A stretch of 64,000 nt of DNA from Candidatus Merdisoma merdipullorum (GTDB lineage Bacteria; Bacillota; Clostridia; Lachnospirales; Lachnospiraceae), in NCBI GenBank assembly GCA_018715645.1, contig DVLE01000036.1, positions 50,670 through 114,669 on the forward strand, given 5' to 3'. Within the stretch, counting starts at the first letter, position 1; every line of letters starts with the position of its first letter. The notes below the pieces were generated by a model, which worked only from the letters and a program-made list of their open reading frames with translations, was not told the DNA's origin and made no database searches. Positions 56,543 through 64,000 of the stretch are shown piece by piece. The translations under genes and the position numbers were made by a program.

Positions 56543-57493
56543 ATGAGCAGAAAGGTAGTCGTATTCGGCAGTTATGTGACAGACCTTACGGGAAGGAGCG
56601 GGCGTCTTCCTGTTCCGGGCGAGACCGTCAAAGGCTCCGCCTTCTTGATGGGACCTGGGGGAAAGGGTTCCAATCAGGCTGTGGCGGCCCACCGGGCCGG
56701 CGCCGACGTAACACTGGTGACAAAGGTAGGAAGCGACGTGTTTGGGACCATGGCTGTGGACTTCTATAAAAAGGAAGGAATGGATACCTCCTATGTCTTT
56801 GTGGATGAGAAGAAGGAGACGGGCTGCGCGCTGATTCTCGTGGATGAAACCACAGCCCAGAATGAGATCGTCGTGCTGAGCGGAGCCTGTGACAACATCA
56901 CTCCGGAAGACGTAGAGAGCTGCAGAGAGCTGATCGCGTCGGCGGATATTCTGCTGGTGCAGCTTGAGATCAATTTTGACGCCTTGTTTCAGGCGGTAGA
57001 CATTGCCTGGGAGGCAGGCGTGACTATTGTACTGAATACAGCTCCGGCGGCAAAGCTCCCGGATGAGTTCCTGAGAAGGATCGACATCGTGACGCCAAAT
57101 GAGACGGAAGCAAAGCTCCTGACAGGAGTGACCATCGAGACGGAGGAGGACGCCAAAAAAGCGGCGGCCGTATTTATGGAGAAGGGAGTAAAGGAAGTCG
57201 TCATAACGCTGGGCTCTATGGGCGCTTTTGCCATGAACCGGGAAAAGAGCGAGCTGGTGGGACGGCTTCCAGTGGAGGCCGTTGACACCACGGGAGCCGG
57301 GGACGCCTTTAACGGCGGCTTTGTCATGGCGCTGGCGGAAGGAAAGGATCTGTTTACGGCTTTGCGCTATGGCAACGTGACAGGAGCTTTGTCCGTGACC
57401 AGGAAGGGAACAGCCCCTTCCATGCCGGATCGGAAAGCCATAGATGAGCTTTATGAAAAACATTACGGAAAAATTACTGCAGGAGGATACTAG
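56543..57493 (+). CDS. PfkB-family (ribokinase-like) sugar kinase
   Basis: 316 residues. 'GPGGKGSNQAVAAHRAGADV' near the start (ribokinase sugar-binding Gly/Asn motif) and 'DTTGAGDAFNGGF' with the catalytic Asp. Closest to ribokinase/deoxyribokinase. With DeoC downstream, a 5-phosphorylated deoxy sugar is a reasonable product. Start at 56543 follows GGAGGAG. Confidence 0.93.
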   Translation: MSRKVVVFGSYVTDLTGRSGRLPVPGETVKGSAFLMGPGGKGSNQAVAAHRAGADVTLVTKVGSDVFGTMAVDFYKKEGMDTSYVFVDEKKETGCALILVDETTAQNEIVVLSGACDNITPEDVESCRELIASADILLVQLEINFDALFQAVDIAWEAGVTIVLNTAPAAKLPDEFLRRIDIVTPNETEAKLLTGVTIETEEDAKKAAAVFMEKGVKEVVITLGSMGAFAMNREKSELVGRLPVEAVDTTGAGDAFNGGFVMALAEGKDLFTALRYGNVTGALSVTRKGTAPSMPDRKAIDELYEKHYGKITAGGY

Positions 57494-57495
57494 AA

Positions 57496-57948
57496 TTGGA
57501 AAAGGAAAAATGGATTTTTGTAAACGCGGAAAATGTGGTACCATATATCTGTGACGAGACCTACAGCTCCAAGCAGCTCACAGGAGGGACGCTTGGCGGC
57601 GCCCCCGTCATCAATATCAATGAAGGAACCCTCAAGGGCGGCTGCCGTACCGCGGGCGGCGCACACGAACAAACGGAAATCTACTATATTATAGAAGGAA
57701 CAGGAATCCTCTGGCTGGATGAGGACAGTATTCCGGTGAAGCCGGGAGACATCATCGTTATCCCTCCCCATACGTTCCACTGGATTGACAATACCATGAA
57801 CGAGGAGGAGTTTAAGATCTTCACTCTCTGGCCGGAGCAGGAGCAGAACGAGGTGTACTTTGTGCGCAGGGAAGCCTGGGGGACCTCCATGAAATATGTG
57901 GATGAAAACTATCTGGAAAAGAGAAGGAAAGGAACAGAGAGCAAATGA
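57496..57948 (+). CDS. Cupin-domain protein
   Basis: 150 residues, TTG start after AGGAGG. Single cupin barrel: motif 1 around 'GGAHEQTEIYYIIEGTG' has one His replaced by Gln, and motif 2 'PPHTFHWIDN' keeps its His. Could be a sugar isomerase/epimerase or a regulator. Overlaps deoC by four bases (ATGA). Confidence 0.88.
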   Translation: MEKEKWIFVNAENVVPYICDETYSSKQLTGGTLGGAPVININEGTLKGGCRTAGGAHEQTEIYYIIEGTGILWLDEDSIPVKPGDIIVIPPHTFHWIDNTMNEEEFKIFTLWPEQEQNEVYFVRREAWGTSMKYVDENYLEKRRKGTESK

Positions 57949-58631
57949 AAATCAGCCGTTATTTTGATGCAGCAATTTTGAAACCGGAGATGACGGAGCA
58001 GGAGGTACGGGAGGCCATTCAGTCCTGTATCGACTGCGACTCCTATACGGTGTGCGTAAGGCCCTGCGACATTGAGCTGGCCGTTTCCATGTGCGAGGGA
58101 ACGAACACGAAGGTAAGCTGTGTTCTGGATTTCCCCCACGGAGACAGTACGGCGGAAGGAAAGGCGGAGCTTGCAAGGCAGTATGCGTCCAAGGGTGTCG
58201 TGGAGATCGACATGGTGATGAATTATGGCTACGCCCGCTCCGGCAAATGGGACGAGGTAAAAAGAGGAATCGAAGGAGTAGTACGGGAGGCCCGGAAATA
58301 CGGAGTAGGCGTAAAGGTTATTTTTGAGACCTGCGCGCTGACTTTGGAGGAAATCAAAAAGGCGACTGAGATTTCCATAGAAGCGGGAGCGGACTTTGTA
58401 AAGACCTCCACCGGCTTCGCGGCGTCGGGCGCCAGCGAGGAGGCAGTCCGCATGATGCTGGATACGGCCCAGGGAAGGATCAAGGTAAAGCCATCCGGCG
58501 GTATCCGGAACTATGAGACGGCAAAAAAATATGTGGATATGGGAGCCTCCCGCTTAGGAATCGGCTTCGGCTCTGCCTTGGTAATCAGCCAGGGCGAGGA
58601 GGAAAGCGAAAAAAAGGCATCGGAAGGATGA
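57945..58631 (+). CDS. deoC: Deoxyribose-phosphate aldolase
   Basis: 228 residues, full length. Class I aldolase splitting 2-deoxyribose 5-phosphate to acetaldehyde and glyceraldehyde 3-phosphate. Schiff-base Lys153 in 'FVKTSTGF'; the acid/base Lys in 'KPSGGIR'; 'KVIFETCALT' supplies the Cys-containing strand. It defines the end of the pathway: acetaldehyde and a triose phosphate feed central metabolism. Confidence 0.95.
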   Translation: MKISRYFDAAILKPEMTEQEVREAIQSCIDCDSYTVCVRPCDIELAVSMCEGTNTKVSCVLDFPHGDSTAEGKAELARQYASKGVVEIDMVMNYGYARSGKWDEVKRGIEGVVREARKYGVGVKVIFETCALTLEEIKKATEISIEAGADFVKTSTGFAASGASEEAVRMMLDTAQGRIKVKPSGGIRNYETAKKYVDMGASRLGIGFGSALVISQGEEESEKKASEG

Positions 58632-58637
58632 CTGCGG

Positions 58638-59411
58638 ATGAAGTTTACAGAACGTGTACATAAGACAGAGGTGAAAGACAGGGAGGCGGCTGTTTTCTGG
58701 CTGGGCCAGGCAGGCTTTCTGATCAAGACGGCGGACGGCAGACTCACGGCGATCGATCCGTATTTCTCGGACTGCGTACAGAGACTGATTCCGGAGGAGG
58801 GCCAGGGCTTCAAGCGGCTGATGCCTCCGGTATGCGAAGCAGCGGAGCTTGATCTGGATGTGCTGCTTATCTCCCACGAACACAACGATCACTTTGATGT
58901 GGATGCCATAGGAGAACTGATCAAAGACAAGACGGAAGTCTATACAAATTCCGTCGTGGCAGCCGAGCTTCAGAAGCTGGGCTATGATATGGACCGGATT
59001 CATGTGCTGAAAAAAGGAAGCCGTACAGAGCTTCCTGGGTATTCGATTCTGGCAGTGGACTGCGATCACGGGAAACTGGCGCCGGAGGCTTTGGGCTTTA
59101 TCCTGGATTTTGGCTTTTCAAAGCTCTATTATGCGGGAGATACGGCTCTTACCCTGCCGCGGCTTTCCGTACCCCTTAAAATGTGCCCGGAGGTGGCGAT
59201 CCTGCCGATCAACGGCGCGTTTGGCAATTTGGACGGAAAAGAAGCGGCCCACTATGCGGGACTTTTGAAATGCAGCGTGTGCATTCCCTGCCATTTCTGG
59301 ACCTTCCCGCTGCACCACGGAGATCCCCAGGAGATTATAGACGCTATCGGGACGGAAGCGCCGGACTGTACGCTTCGCCTGCTTTGTCAGGGAGAGTGCT
59401 ATAAAATCTGA
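58638..59411 (+). CDS. UlaG-like MBL-fold metallohydrolase
   Basis: 257 residues. 'AIDPYFSDCVQRLIPEEGQG' and the metal-binding HEHNDH (His80, His82, Asp84, His85) resemble L-ascorbate 6-phosphate lactonase UlaG. A lactonase role on an oxidised sugar would fit after the dehydrogenases. Last gene of the operon, followed by a strong terminator. Confidence 0.9.
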   Translation: MKFTERVHKTEVKDREAAVFWLGQAGFLIKTADGRLTAIDPYFSDCVQRLIPEEGQGFKRLMPPVCEAAELDLDVLLISHEHNDHFDVDAIGELIKDKTEVYTNSVVAAELQKLGYDMDRIHVLKKGSRTELPGYSILAVDCDHGKLAPEALGFILDFGFSKLYYAGDTALTLPRLSVPLKMCPEVAILPINGAFGNLDGKEAAHYAGLLKCSVCIPCHFWTFPLHHGDPQEIIDAIGTEAPDCTLRLLCQGECYKI

Positions 59412-59450
59412 TTCCTATGTAAGAATAGTAAAATCTATGAAAAGTTGCGG

Positions 59451-59476
59451 AAAAACCCCTTGACAGAGGGGTTTTT
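59451..59476 (+). terminator. Terminator of the sugar operon
   Basis: AAAAACCCC / GGGGTTTTT with an eight-base loop. The loop contains the -35 box (TTGACA) of the following rpsL promoter. Confidence 0.93.
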
Positions 59477-59488
59477 CGTCATTATAAT
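59460..59488 (+). promoter_or_regulatory. Consensus promoter of the rpsL operon
   Basis: TTGACA (59460-59465), 17 bases, TATAAT (59483-59488); perfect match. The leader (about 59495-59610) contains a GCGC-based hairpin and a GGCATCATGCC palindrome. Confidence 0.93.
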
Positions 59489-59610
59489 ACTATCGTGTGC
59501 GCGAAGATACATAGGGTATTTTTGCGCGCTGAAATGAACTGTCGATTACCGACACAGCAGCCTGACAGGGCCGGCATCATGCCAGCCACTTACCACAGGA
59601 GGTGAAAGGA

Positions 59611-60033
59611 ATGCCAACATTTAATCAGTTAGTCAGAAAAGGAAGACAGACCTCTGTAAAGAAGTCTACTGCTCCTGCCCTTCAGAAAGGATTCAACTCT
59701 CTGAAGAAGAAGGCAACGAACACATCCGCTCCGCAGAAGCGCGGCGTTTGTACAGCAGTAAAGACCGCTACCCCGAAGAAGCCGAACTCCGCGCTTCGTA
59801 AGATTGCCAGAGTACGTCTTTCCAACGGAATTGAGGTAACAAGCTACATCCCCGGAGAGGGACACAATCTGCAGGAGCATAGCGTTGTTATGATCCGCGG
59901 CGGTAGAGTAAAGGACCTGCCCGGTACGAGATACCATATCATCCGTGGAACGCTGGATACCGCAGGTGTAGCTAAGAGAAGACAGGCCCGTTCCAAGTAC
60001 GGCGCCAAGAGACCGAAAGACGCAAAGAAATAA
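59611..60033 (+). CDS. rpsL: 30S ribosomal protein S12
   Basis: 140 residues. '[13 protein letters not shown]' and '[18 protein letters not shown]' are diagnostic; the decoding-centre loop '[15 protein letters not shown]' is intact. Lys in the PKKPNS loop is the wild-type streptomycin-sensitive residue. Start fixed by AGGAGGTGA. Confidence 0.98.
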   Translation: MPTFNQLVRKGRQTSVKKSTAPALQKGFNSLKKKATNTSAPQKRGVCTAVKTATPKKPNSALRKIARVRLSNGIEVTSYIPGEGHNLQEHSVVMIRGGRVKDLPGTRYHIIRGTLDTAGVAKRRQARSKYGAKRPKDAKK

Positions 60034-60226
60034 GTAAGAGTCTGAACCGGTTTCAGAAAATCAGCAGGTAACACCAGAAACTATTCGTTGGACAGACAGG
60101 AAGTGTCTGTATGCCGGAATGAAATATCGTCCCTTAGGCTGCGGGTCGTATATAGATTTGCCGTGCACAACACAGAGACACATGTGAGTACCTGAGAATT
60201 AATATTTTGTTAAGGAGGGAAGTATT

Positions 60227-60697
60227 GTGGCACGTAAAGGACATACTCAGAAAAGAGATGTATTAGCGGATCCGCTTTACAACAACAAAGTAGTCACCAA
60301 GCTTATCAACAACATCATGCTGGATGGTAAGAAGGGTGTGGCTCAGAAGATTGTATACGGAGCATTTGCAAGAGTAGAGGCAAAGACGGAGAAGCCCGCT
60401 CTGGAAGTATTTGAGGAGGCTATGAACAACATCATGCCGCTTCTGGAGGTAAAGGCAAGACGTGTCGGCGGAGCGACTTATCAGGTTCCGATCGAGGTTC
60501 GTCCGGATCGCCGTCAGGCCCTGGCTCTGCGCTGGCTGACCATGTTCTCCCGTAAGCGCGGTGAGAAGACCATGGAGGAGCGTCTTGCAAACGAGATCAT
60601 GGACGCGGCGAACAACACCGGCGCTTCCGTGAAGAGAAAAGAAGACATGCACAAGATGGCAGAGGCAAACAAGGCGTTTGCTCACTACCGTTTCTAA
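60227..60697 (+). CDS. rpsG: 30S ribosomal protein S7
   Basis: 156 residues, GTG start after AAGGAGGG. '[14 protein letters not shown]' and '[20 protein letters not shown]' are diagnostic. The 193-base gap from rpsL holds ACAGACA/TGTCTGT (60092-60110) and no gene; S7 may bind there to regulate the operon, as in E. coli. Confidence 0.97.
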   Translation: MARKGHTQKRDVLADPLYNNKVVTKLINNIMLDGKKGVAQKIVYGAFARVEAKTEKPALEVFEEAMNNIMPLLEVKARRVGGATYQVPIEVRPDRRQALALRWLTMFSRKRGEKTMEERLANEIMDAANNTGASVKRKEDMHKMAEANKAFAHYRF

Positions 60698-60717
60698 TTA
60701 GTTGAGGAGGAAAACCC

Positions 60718-62832
60718 GTGGCTGGAAGAGAATATCCATTGGAGAGAACCAGAAATATCGGAATTATGGCTCATATCGATGCTGGTAAGACCACACTGAC
60801 AGAGCGTATTCTGTATTACACTGGCGTAAACTATAAGATTGGCGATACCCATGAGGGAACTGCGACCATGGACTGGATGGAGCAGGAACAGGAGCGTGGT
60901 ATCACCATCACTTCCGCTGCAACAACCTGTCACTGGACTCTGCAGGAGAACTGCAAGCCGAAGCCCGGCGCTCTGGAGCATCGTATCAATATCATTGATA
61001 CACCGGGCCATGTTGACTTTACGGTTGAGGTAGAGCGTTCCCTTCGTGTACTGGACGGCGCTGTGGGCGTCTTCTGTGCGAAGGGCGGTGTAGAGCCTCA
61101 GTCAGAGAACGTATGGCGTCAGGCAGACACCTACAATGTACCGAGAATGGCATTCATCAACAAGATGGACATTCTGGGCGCGGACTTCTACAATGCAGTA
61201 GACATGATTAAGACCAGACTTGGCAAGAACGCCATCTGTCTGCAGCTTCCGATTGGAAAGGAAGACGAGTTTAAGGGAATCATCGACCTGTTTGAGATGA
61301 AGGCTTACATCTACAATGATGACAAGGGCGAGGACATCTCCATCACAGATATTCCCGATGATATGAAGGATGACGCAGAGCTGTACCGTTCAGAGCTTGT
61401 TGAAAAGATCTGCGATCTGGACGACGATCTGATGATGCAGTATCTGGAGGGAGAGGAGCCGTCTGTAGAGGACATGAAGGCTGCCCTGAGAAAAGCTACC
61501 TGCGAGTGTAAGGCTGTTCCGGTATGCTGCGGAAGCGCGTACCGCAACAAGGGCGTTCAGAAGCTTCTGGACGCAGTGCTGGAGTATATGCCCGCTCCGA
61601 CCGACATCCCGGCTATCAAAGGCGTGGATATGGAAGGAAACGAGATCGAGCGTCATTCTTCCGATGAGGAGCCGTTCTCCGCGCTGGCATTCAAGATTAT
61701 GGCCGACCCGTTCGTAGGAAAGCTGGCATTCTTCCGTGTATACTCCGGAACCATGAATTCCGGATCCTACGTATACAATTCTACGAAGCAGAAGAAGGAG
61801 CGTGTAGGACGTATTCTTCAGATGCATGCAAATAAGAGAGCAGAGCTGGATAAGGTATATTCCGGAGACATCGCTGCGGCTGTAGGCTTTAAGTTTACCA
61901 CCACTGGCGATACCATCTGCGACGAGCAGCATCCGGTTATCCTGGAGTCCATGGAGTTCCCGGAGCCGGTTATCGAGCTGGCTATCGAGCCGAAGACCAA
62001 GGCCGGTCAGGGCAAGATGGGCGAGGCGCTTGCAAAGCTGGCAGAGGAGGACCCGACCTTCCGCGCTCATACCGATCCGGAGACAGGCCAGACCATCATC
62101 GCAGGAATGGGCGAGCTTCATCTGGAGATCATCGTAGACCGTCTGCTGCGTGAGTACAAGGTAGAGGCAAATGTAGGCGCTCCGCAGGTTGCTTACAAGG
62201 AGACCTTCACAAAGGCTGTGGATGTGGACAGCAAGTACGCGAAGCAGTCCGGTGGACGTGGACAGTATGGTCACTGTAAGGTACACTTTGAGCCGATGGA
62301 CGCCAACGGAGAGGAACTGTTCAAGTTCGATTCCCAGGTTGTCGGCGGTGCGATTCCGAAGGAATATATCCCGGCAGTCGGCGAAGGTATCGAGGAGGCT
62401 GCACAGTCCGGTATTCTGGGAGGATTCCCGGTACTTGGTATCCATGCAACCGTATACGACGGATCTTACCATGAGGTAGACTCCAGTGAGATGGCTTTCC
62501 ATATCGCAGGATCCATGGCATTCAAGGAGGCTATGCAGAAGGGAAATCCCGTACTGCTTGAGCCGATCATGAAGGTTGAGGTTACGACGCCGGAAGACTA
62601 CATGGGCGACGTTATCGGCGACATCAACAGCCGCCGCGGCCGTATCGAGGGTATGGAGGACATCGGAGGCGGAAAGATGATCCGCGGATATGTTCCGTTG
62701 GCCGAGATGTTCGGATACTCCACAGACCTGCGTTCCAAGACACAGGGACGTGGAAACTACTCCATGTTCTTTGAGAAATATGAGCAGGTTCCGAAGAATA
62801 TCCAGGAGAAAGTACTCGCAGCAAAGAAATAA
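60718..62832 (+). CDS. fusA: Elongation factor G
   Basis: 704 residues, GTG start after GAGGAGG. Translocase GTPase: '[15 protein letters not shown]', '[14 protein letters not shown]', 'DTPGHVDF' and 'NKMD'. Domains II-V complete ('[20 protein letters not shown]' in domain IV). Sits 20 bases after rpsG, in the same transcript. Confidence 0.98.
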   Translation: MAGREYPLERTRNIGIMAHIDAGKTTLTERILYYTGVNYKIGDTHEGTATMDWMEQEQERGITITSAATTCHWTLQENCKPKPGALEHRINIIDTPGHVDFTVEVERSLRVLDGAVGVFCAKGGVEPQSENVWRQADTYNVPRMAFINKMDILGADFYNAVDMIKTRLGKNAICLQLPIGKEDEFKGIIDLFEMKAYIYNDDKGEDISITDIPDDMKDDAELYRSELVEKICDLDDDLMMQYLEGEEPSVEDMKAALRKATCECKAVPVCCGSAYRNKGVQKLLDAVLEYMPAPTDIPAIKGVDMEGNEIERHSSDEEPFSALAFKIMADPFVGKLAFFRVYSGTMNSGSYVYNSTKQKKERVGRILQMHANKRAELDKVYSGDIAAAVGFKFTTTGDTICDEQHPVILESMEFPEPVIELAIEPKTKAGQGKMGEALAKLAEEDPTFRAHTDPETGQTIIAGMGELHLEIIVDRLLREYKVEANVGAPQVAYKETFTKAVDVDSKYAKQSGGRGQYGHCKVHFEPMDANGEELFKFDSQVVGGAIPKEYIPAVGEGIEEAAQSGILGGFPVLGIHATVYDGSYHEVDSSEMAFHIAGSMAFKEAMQKGNPVLLEPIMKVEVTTPEDYMGDVIGDINSRRGRIEGMEDIGGGKMIRGYVPLAEMFGYSTDLRSKTQGRGNYSMFFEKYEQVPKNIQEKVLAAKK

Positions 62833-62864
62833 GCAATTTATCAGTGATTTCCGCTAAATTTTGC

Positions 62865-62893
62865 TTGAAAAATAGGGCGCTTTGAAATATAAT
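62865..62893 (+). promoter_or_regulatory. Promoter of tuf
   Basis: TTGAAA (62865-62870), 17 bases, TATAAT (62888-62893), so tuf can be expressed independently of fusA. Confidence 0.85.
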
Positions 62894-62975
62894 CAAAGTT
62901 AGCCGAGTATCAACCGAAAACAGTAAAAAATCAAATCAGCCCCAGAGGGCGTATGAATTAAGGAGGACATTCAAA

Positions 62976-64000
62976 ATGGCTAAAGCTAAATTTGAAAGAA
63001 CCAAACCGCATTGTAATATCGGTACCATCGGTCACGTAGACCATGGCAAGACCACTCTGACAGCAGCTATCACCAAGGTTCTGTCTGAGCGTGTTGCTGG
63101 TAACACAGCTACTGATTTCGAGAACATCGACAAGGCTCCCGAGGAGAGAGAGCGTGGTATCACCATTTCTACCGCTCACGTTGAGTACGAGACAGAAAAG
63201 AGACACTACGCACACGTTGACTGCCCGGGCCATGCTGACTATGTAAAGAACATGATCACCGGTGCTGCTCAGATGGACGGAGCTATCCTGGTAGTAGCTG
63301 CTACCGACGGTGTAATGGCTCAGACCAAGGAGCACATCCTGCTGTCCCGTCAGGTAGGCGTTCCCTACATCGTAGTATTCATGAACAAGTGCGACATGGT
63401 AGACGACGAGGAGCTGCTTGAGCTGGTAGACATGGAGATCCGTGAGCTGCTGAACGAGTACGAGTTCCCGGGAGATGACACTCCGATCATCCAGGGTTCC
63501 GCTCTGAAGGCTCTTGAGGATCCGAACAGCGAGTGGGGCGACAAGATCATGGAGCTGATGGACGCTGTTGATGAGTGGATTCCGGATCCGCAGCGTGCAA
63601 CTGACCAGCCGTTCCTGATGCCGGTTGAGGACGTATTCACCATTACCGGACGTGGTACTGTTGCTACAGGCCGTGTAGAGCGTGGTGTTCTGCATCTGAA
63701 CGAGGAAGTTGAGATCGTTGGTATCAAGGAAGAAACACGTAAGACTGTTGTAACTGGTATCGAGATGTTCCGTAAGCTTCTTGACGAGGCTCAGGCTGGT
63801 GACAACATCGGAGCTCTGCTTCGTGGTGTTCAGAGAACTGAGATCGAAAGAGGCCAGGTTATCGTTAAGCCGGGCAGCATTACCTGCCACACCAAGTTTA
63901 CCGCTCAGGTATACGTTCTGACCAAGGACGAGGGTGGCCGTCATACTCCGTTCTTCAACAACTACAGACCGCAGTTCTACTTCCGTACAACTGACGTTAC
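62976..64000 (+). CDS. tuf: Elongation factor Tu, 3' end outside the window
   Basis: 341 codons visible of about 397. '[20 protein letters not shown]', '[20 protein letters not shown]' and '[11 protein letters not shown]' are the GTPase motifs; domain II and part of domain III follow. Ribosome site AAGGAGG. Strong codon bias, as expected for a very abundant protein. Confidence 0.98.
   Translation, partial: MAKAKFERTKPHCNIGTIGHVDHGKTTLTAAITKVLSERVAGNTATDFENIDKAPEERERGITISTAHVEYETEKRHYAHVDCPGHADYVKNMITGAAQMDGAILVVAATDGVMAQTKEHILLSRQVGVPYIVVFMNKCDMVDDEELLELVDMEIRELLNEYEFPGDDTPIIQGSALKALEDPNSEWGDKIMELMDAVDEWIPDPQRATDQPFLMPVEDVFTITGRGTVATGRVERGVLHLNEEVEIVGIKEETRKTVVTGIEMFRKLLDEAQAGDNIGALLRGVQRTEIERGQVIVKPGSITCHTKFTAQVYVLTKDEGGRHTPFFNNYRPQFYFRTTDV

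Overview
The window looks like chromosomal DNA from a gut-type Lachnospiraceae (Clostridia, Bacillota). The grounds are protein similarity to that family, about 50-55% GC by eye, AGGAGG-type ribosome sites before nearly every gene, consensus TTGACA-17-TATAAT promoters, and a tRNA gene without an encoded CCA end. I saw no insertion sequence, prophage, CRISPR array or rRNA.

Layout. 1-2.3 kb (minus): the 5' part of a CotH/lamin-tail surface protein, a YigZ protein and a small unknown. 2.5-8.5 kb (plus): a class A penicillin-binding protein, an MntE-type cation exporter, tRNA-Gln(CTG), an acyl-ACP thioesterase, a CvfB-like RNA-binding protein and a 77-residue unknown. 8.6-11.4 kb: a CoA block in which coaX and a probable pantothenate transporter subunit (minus) diverge from coaBC (plus). 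11.4-31.5 kb (plus): dnaE-pfkA, an rRNA methyltransferase, a cell-wall hydrolase with WalR-like boxes, a CPBP protease, nfeD-SPFH, a patatin, argF-birA, lgt-dusB, greA-lysS, then a lower-GC Fic protein with a hydrolase and a TIGR04076 protein. 31.5-44.2 kb: a PfkB kinase, an AI-2E family transporter, a lipoprotein, an aldo/keto reductase, a YccF protein, a divergent G3E GTPase with glpK, lpd, and mgtA behind a long structured leader.

44.2-59.4 kb is the accessory metabolic part. A minus-strand acetoin-dehydrogenase-like operon (E1alpha, E1beta, E2) diverges from a FadR-type GntR regulator, with a TGGT-N3-ACCA operator between them. Next comes one long plus-strand sugar operon: LacI regulator with two operators, binding lipoprotein, double-ATPase ABC protein, two permeases, an SDR lacking the catalytic tyrosine, Zn-alcohol dehydrogenase, PfkB kinase, cupin, deoxyribose-phosphate aldolase and an UlaG-like metallo-hydrolase. 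This reads as import, oxidation or isomerisation, phosphorylation and aldol cleavage of an unidentified, probably deoxy, sugar.

59.4-64.0 kb is the str operon (rpsL, rpsG, fusA) plus tuf with its own promoter; tuf is cut by the window edge. The rpsL promoter -35 box lies in the loop of the preceding operon's terminator.

The items most worth following up are the mgtA leader RNA, the sugar operon with its tyrosine-less SDR, the WalR-like boxes, the degenerate G3E GTPase next to glpK, and the Fic protein with its KVDI heptad repeat.
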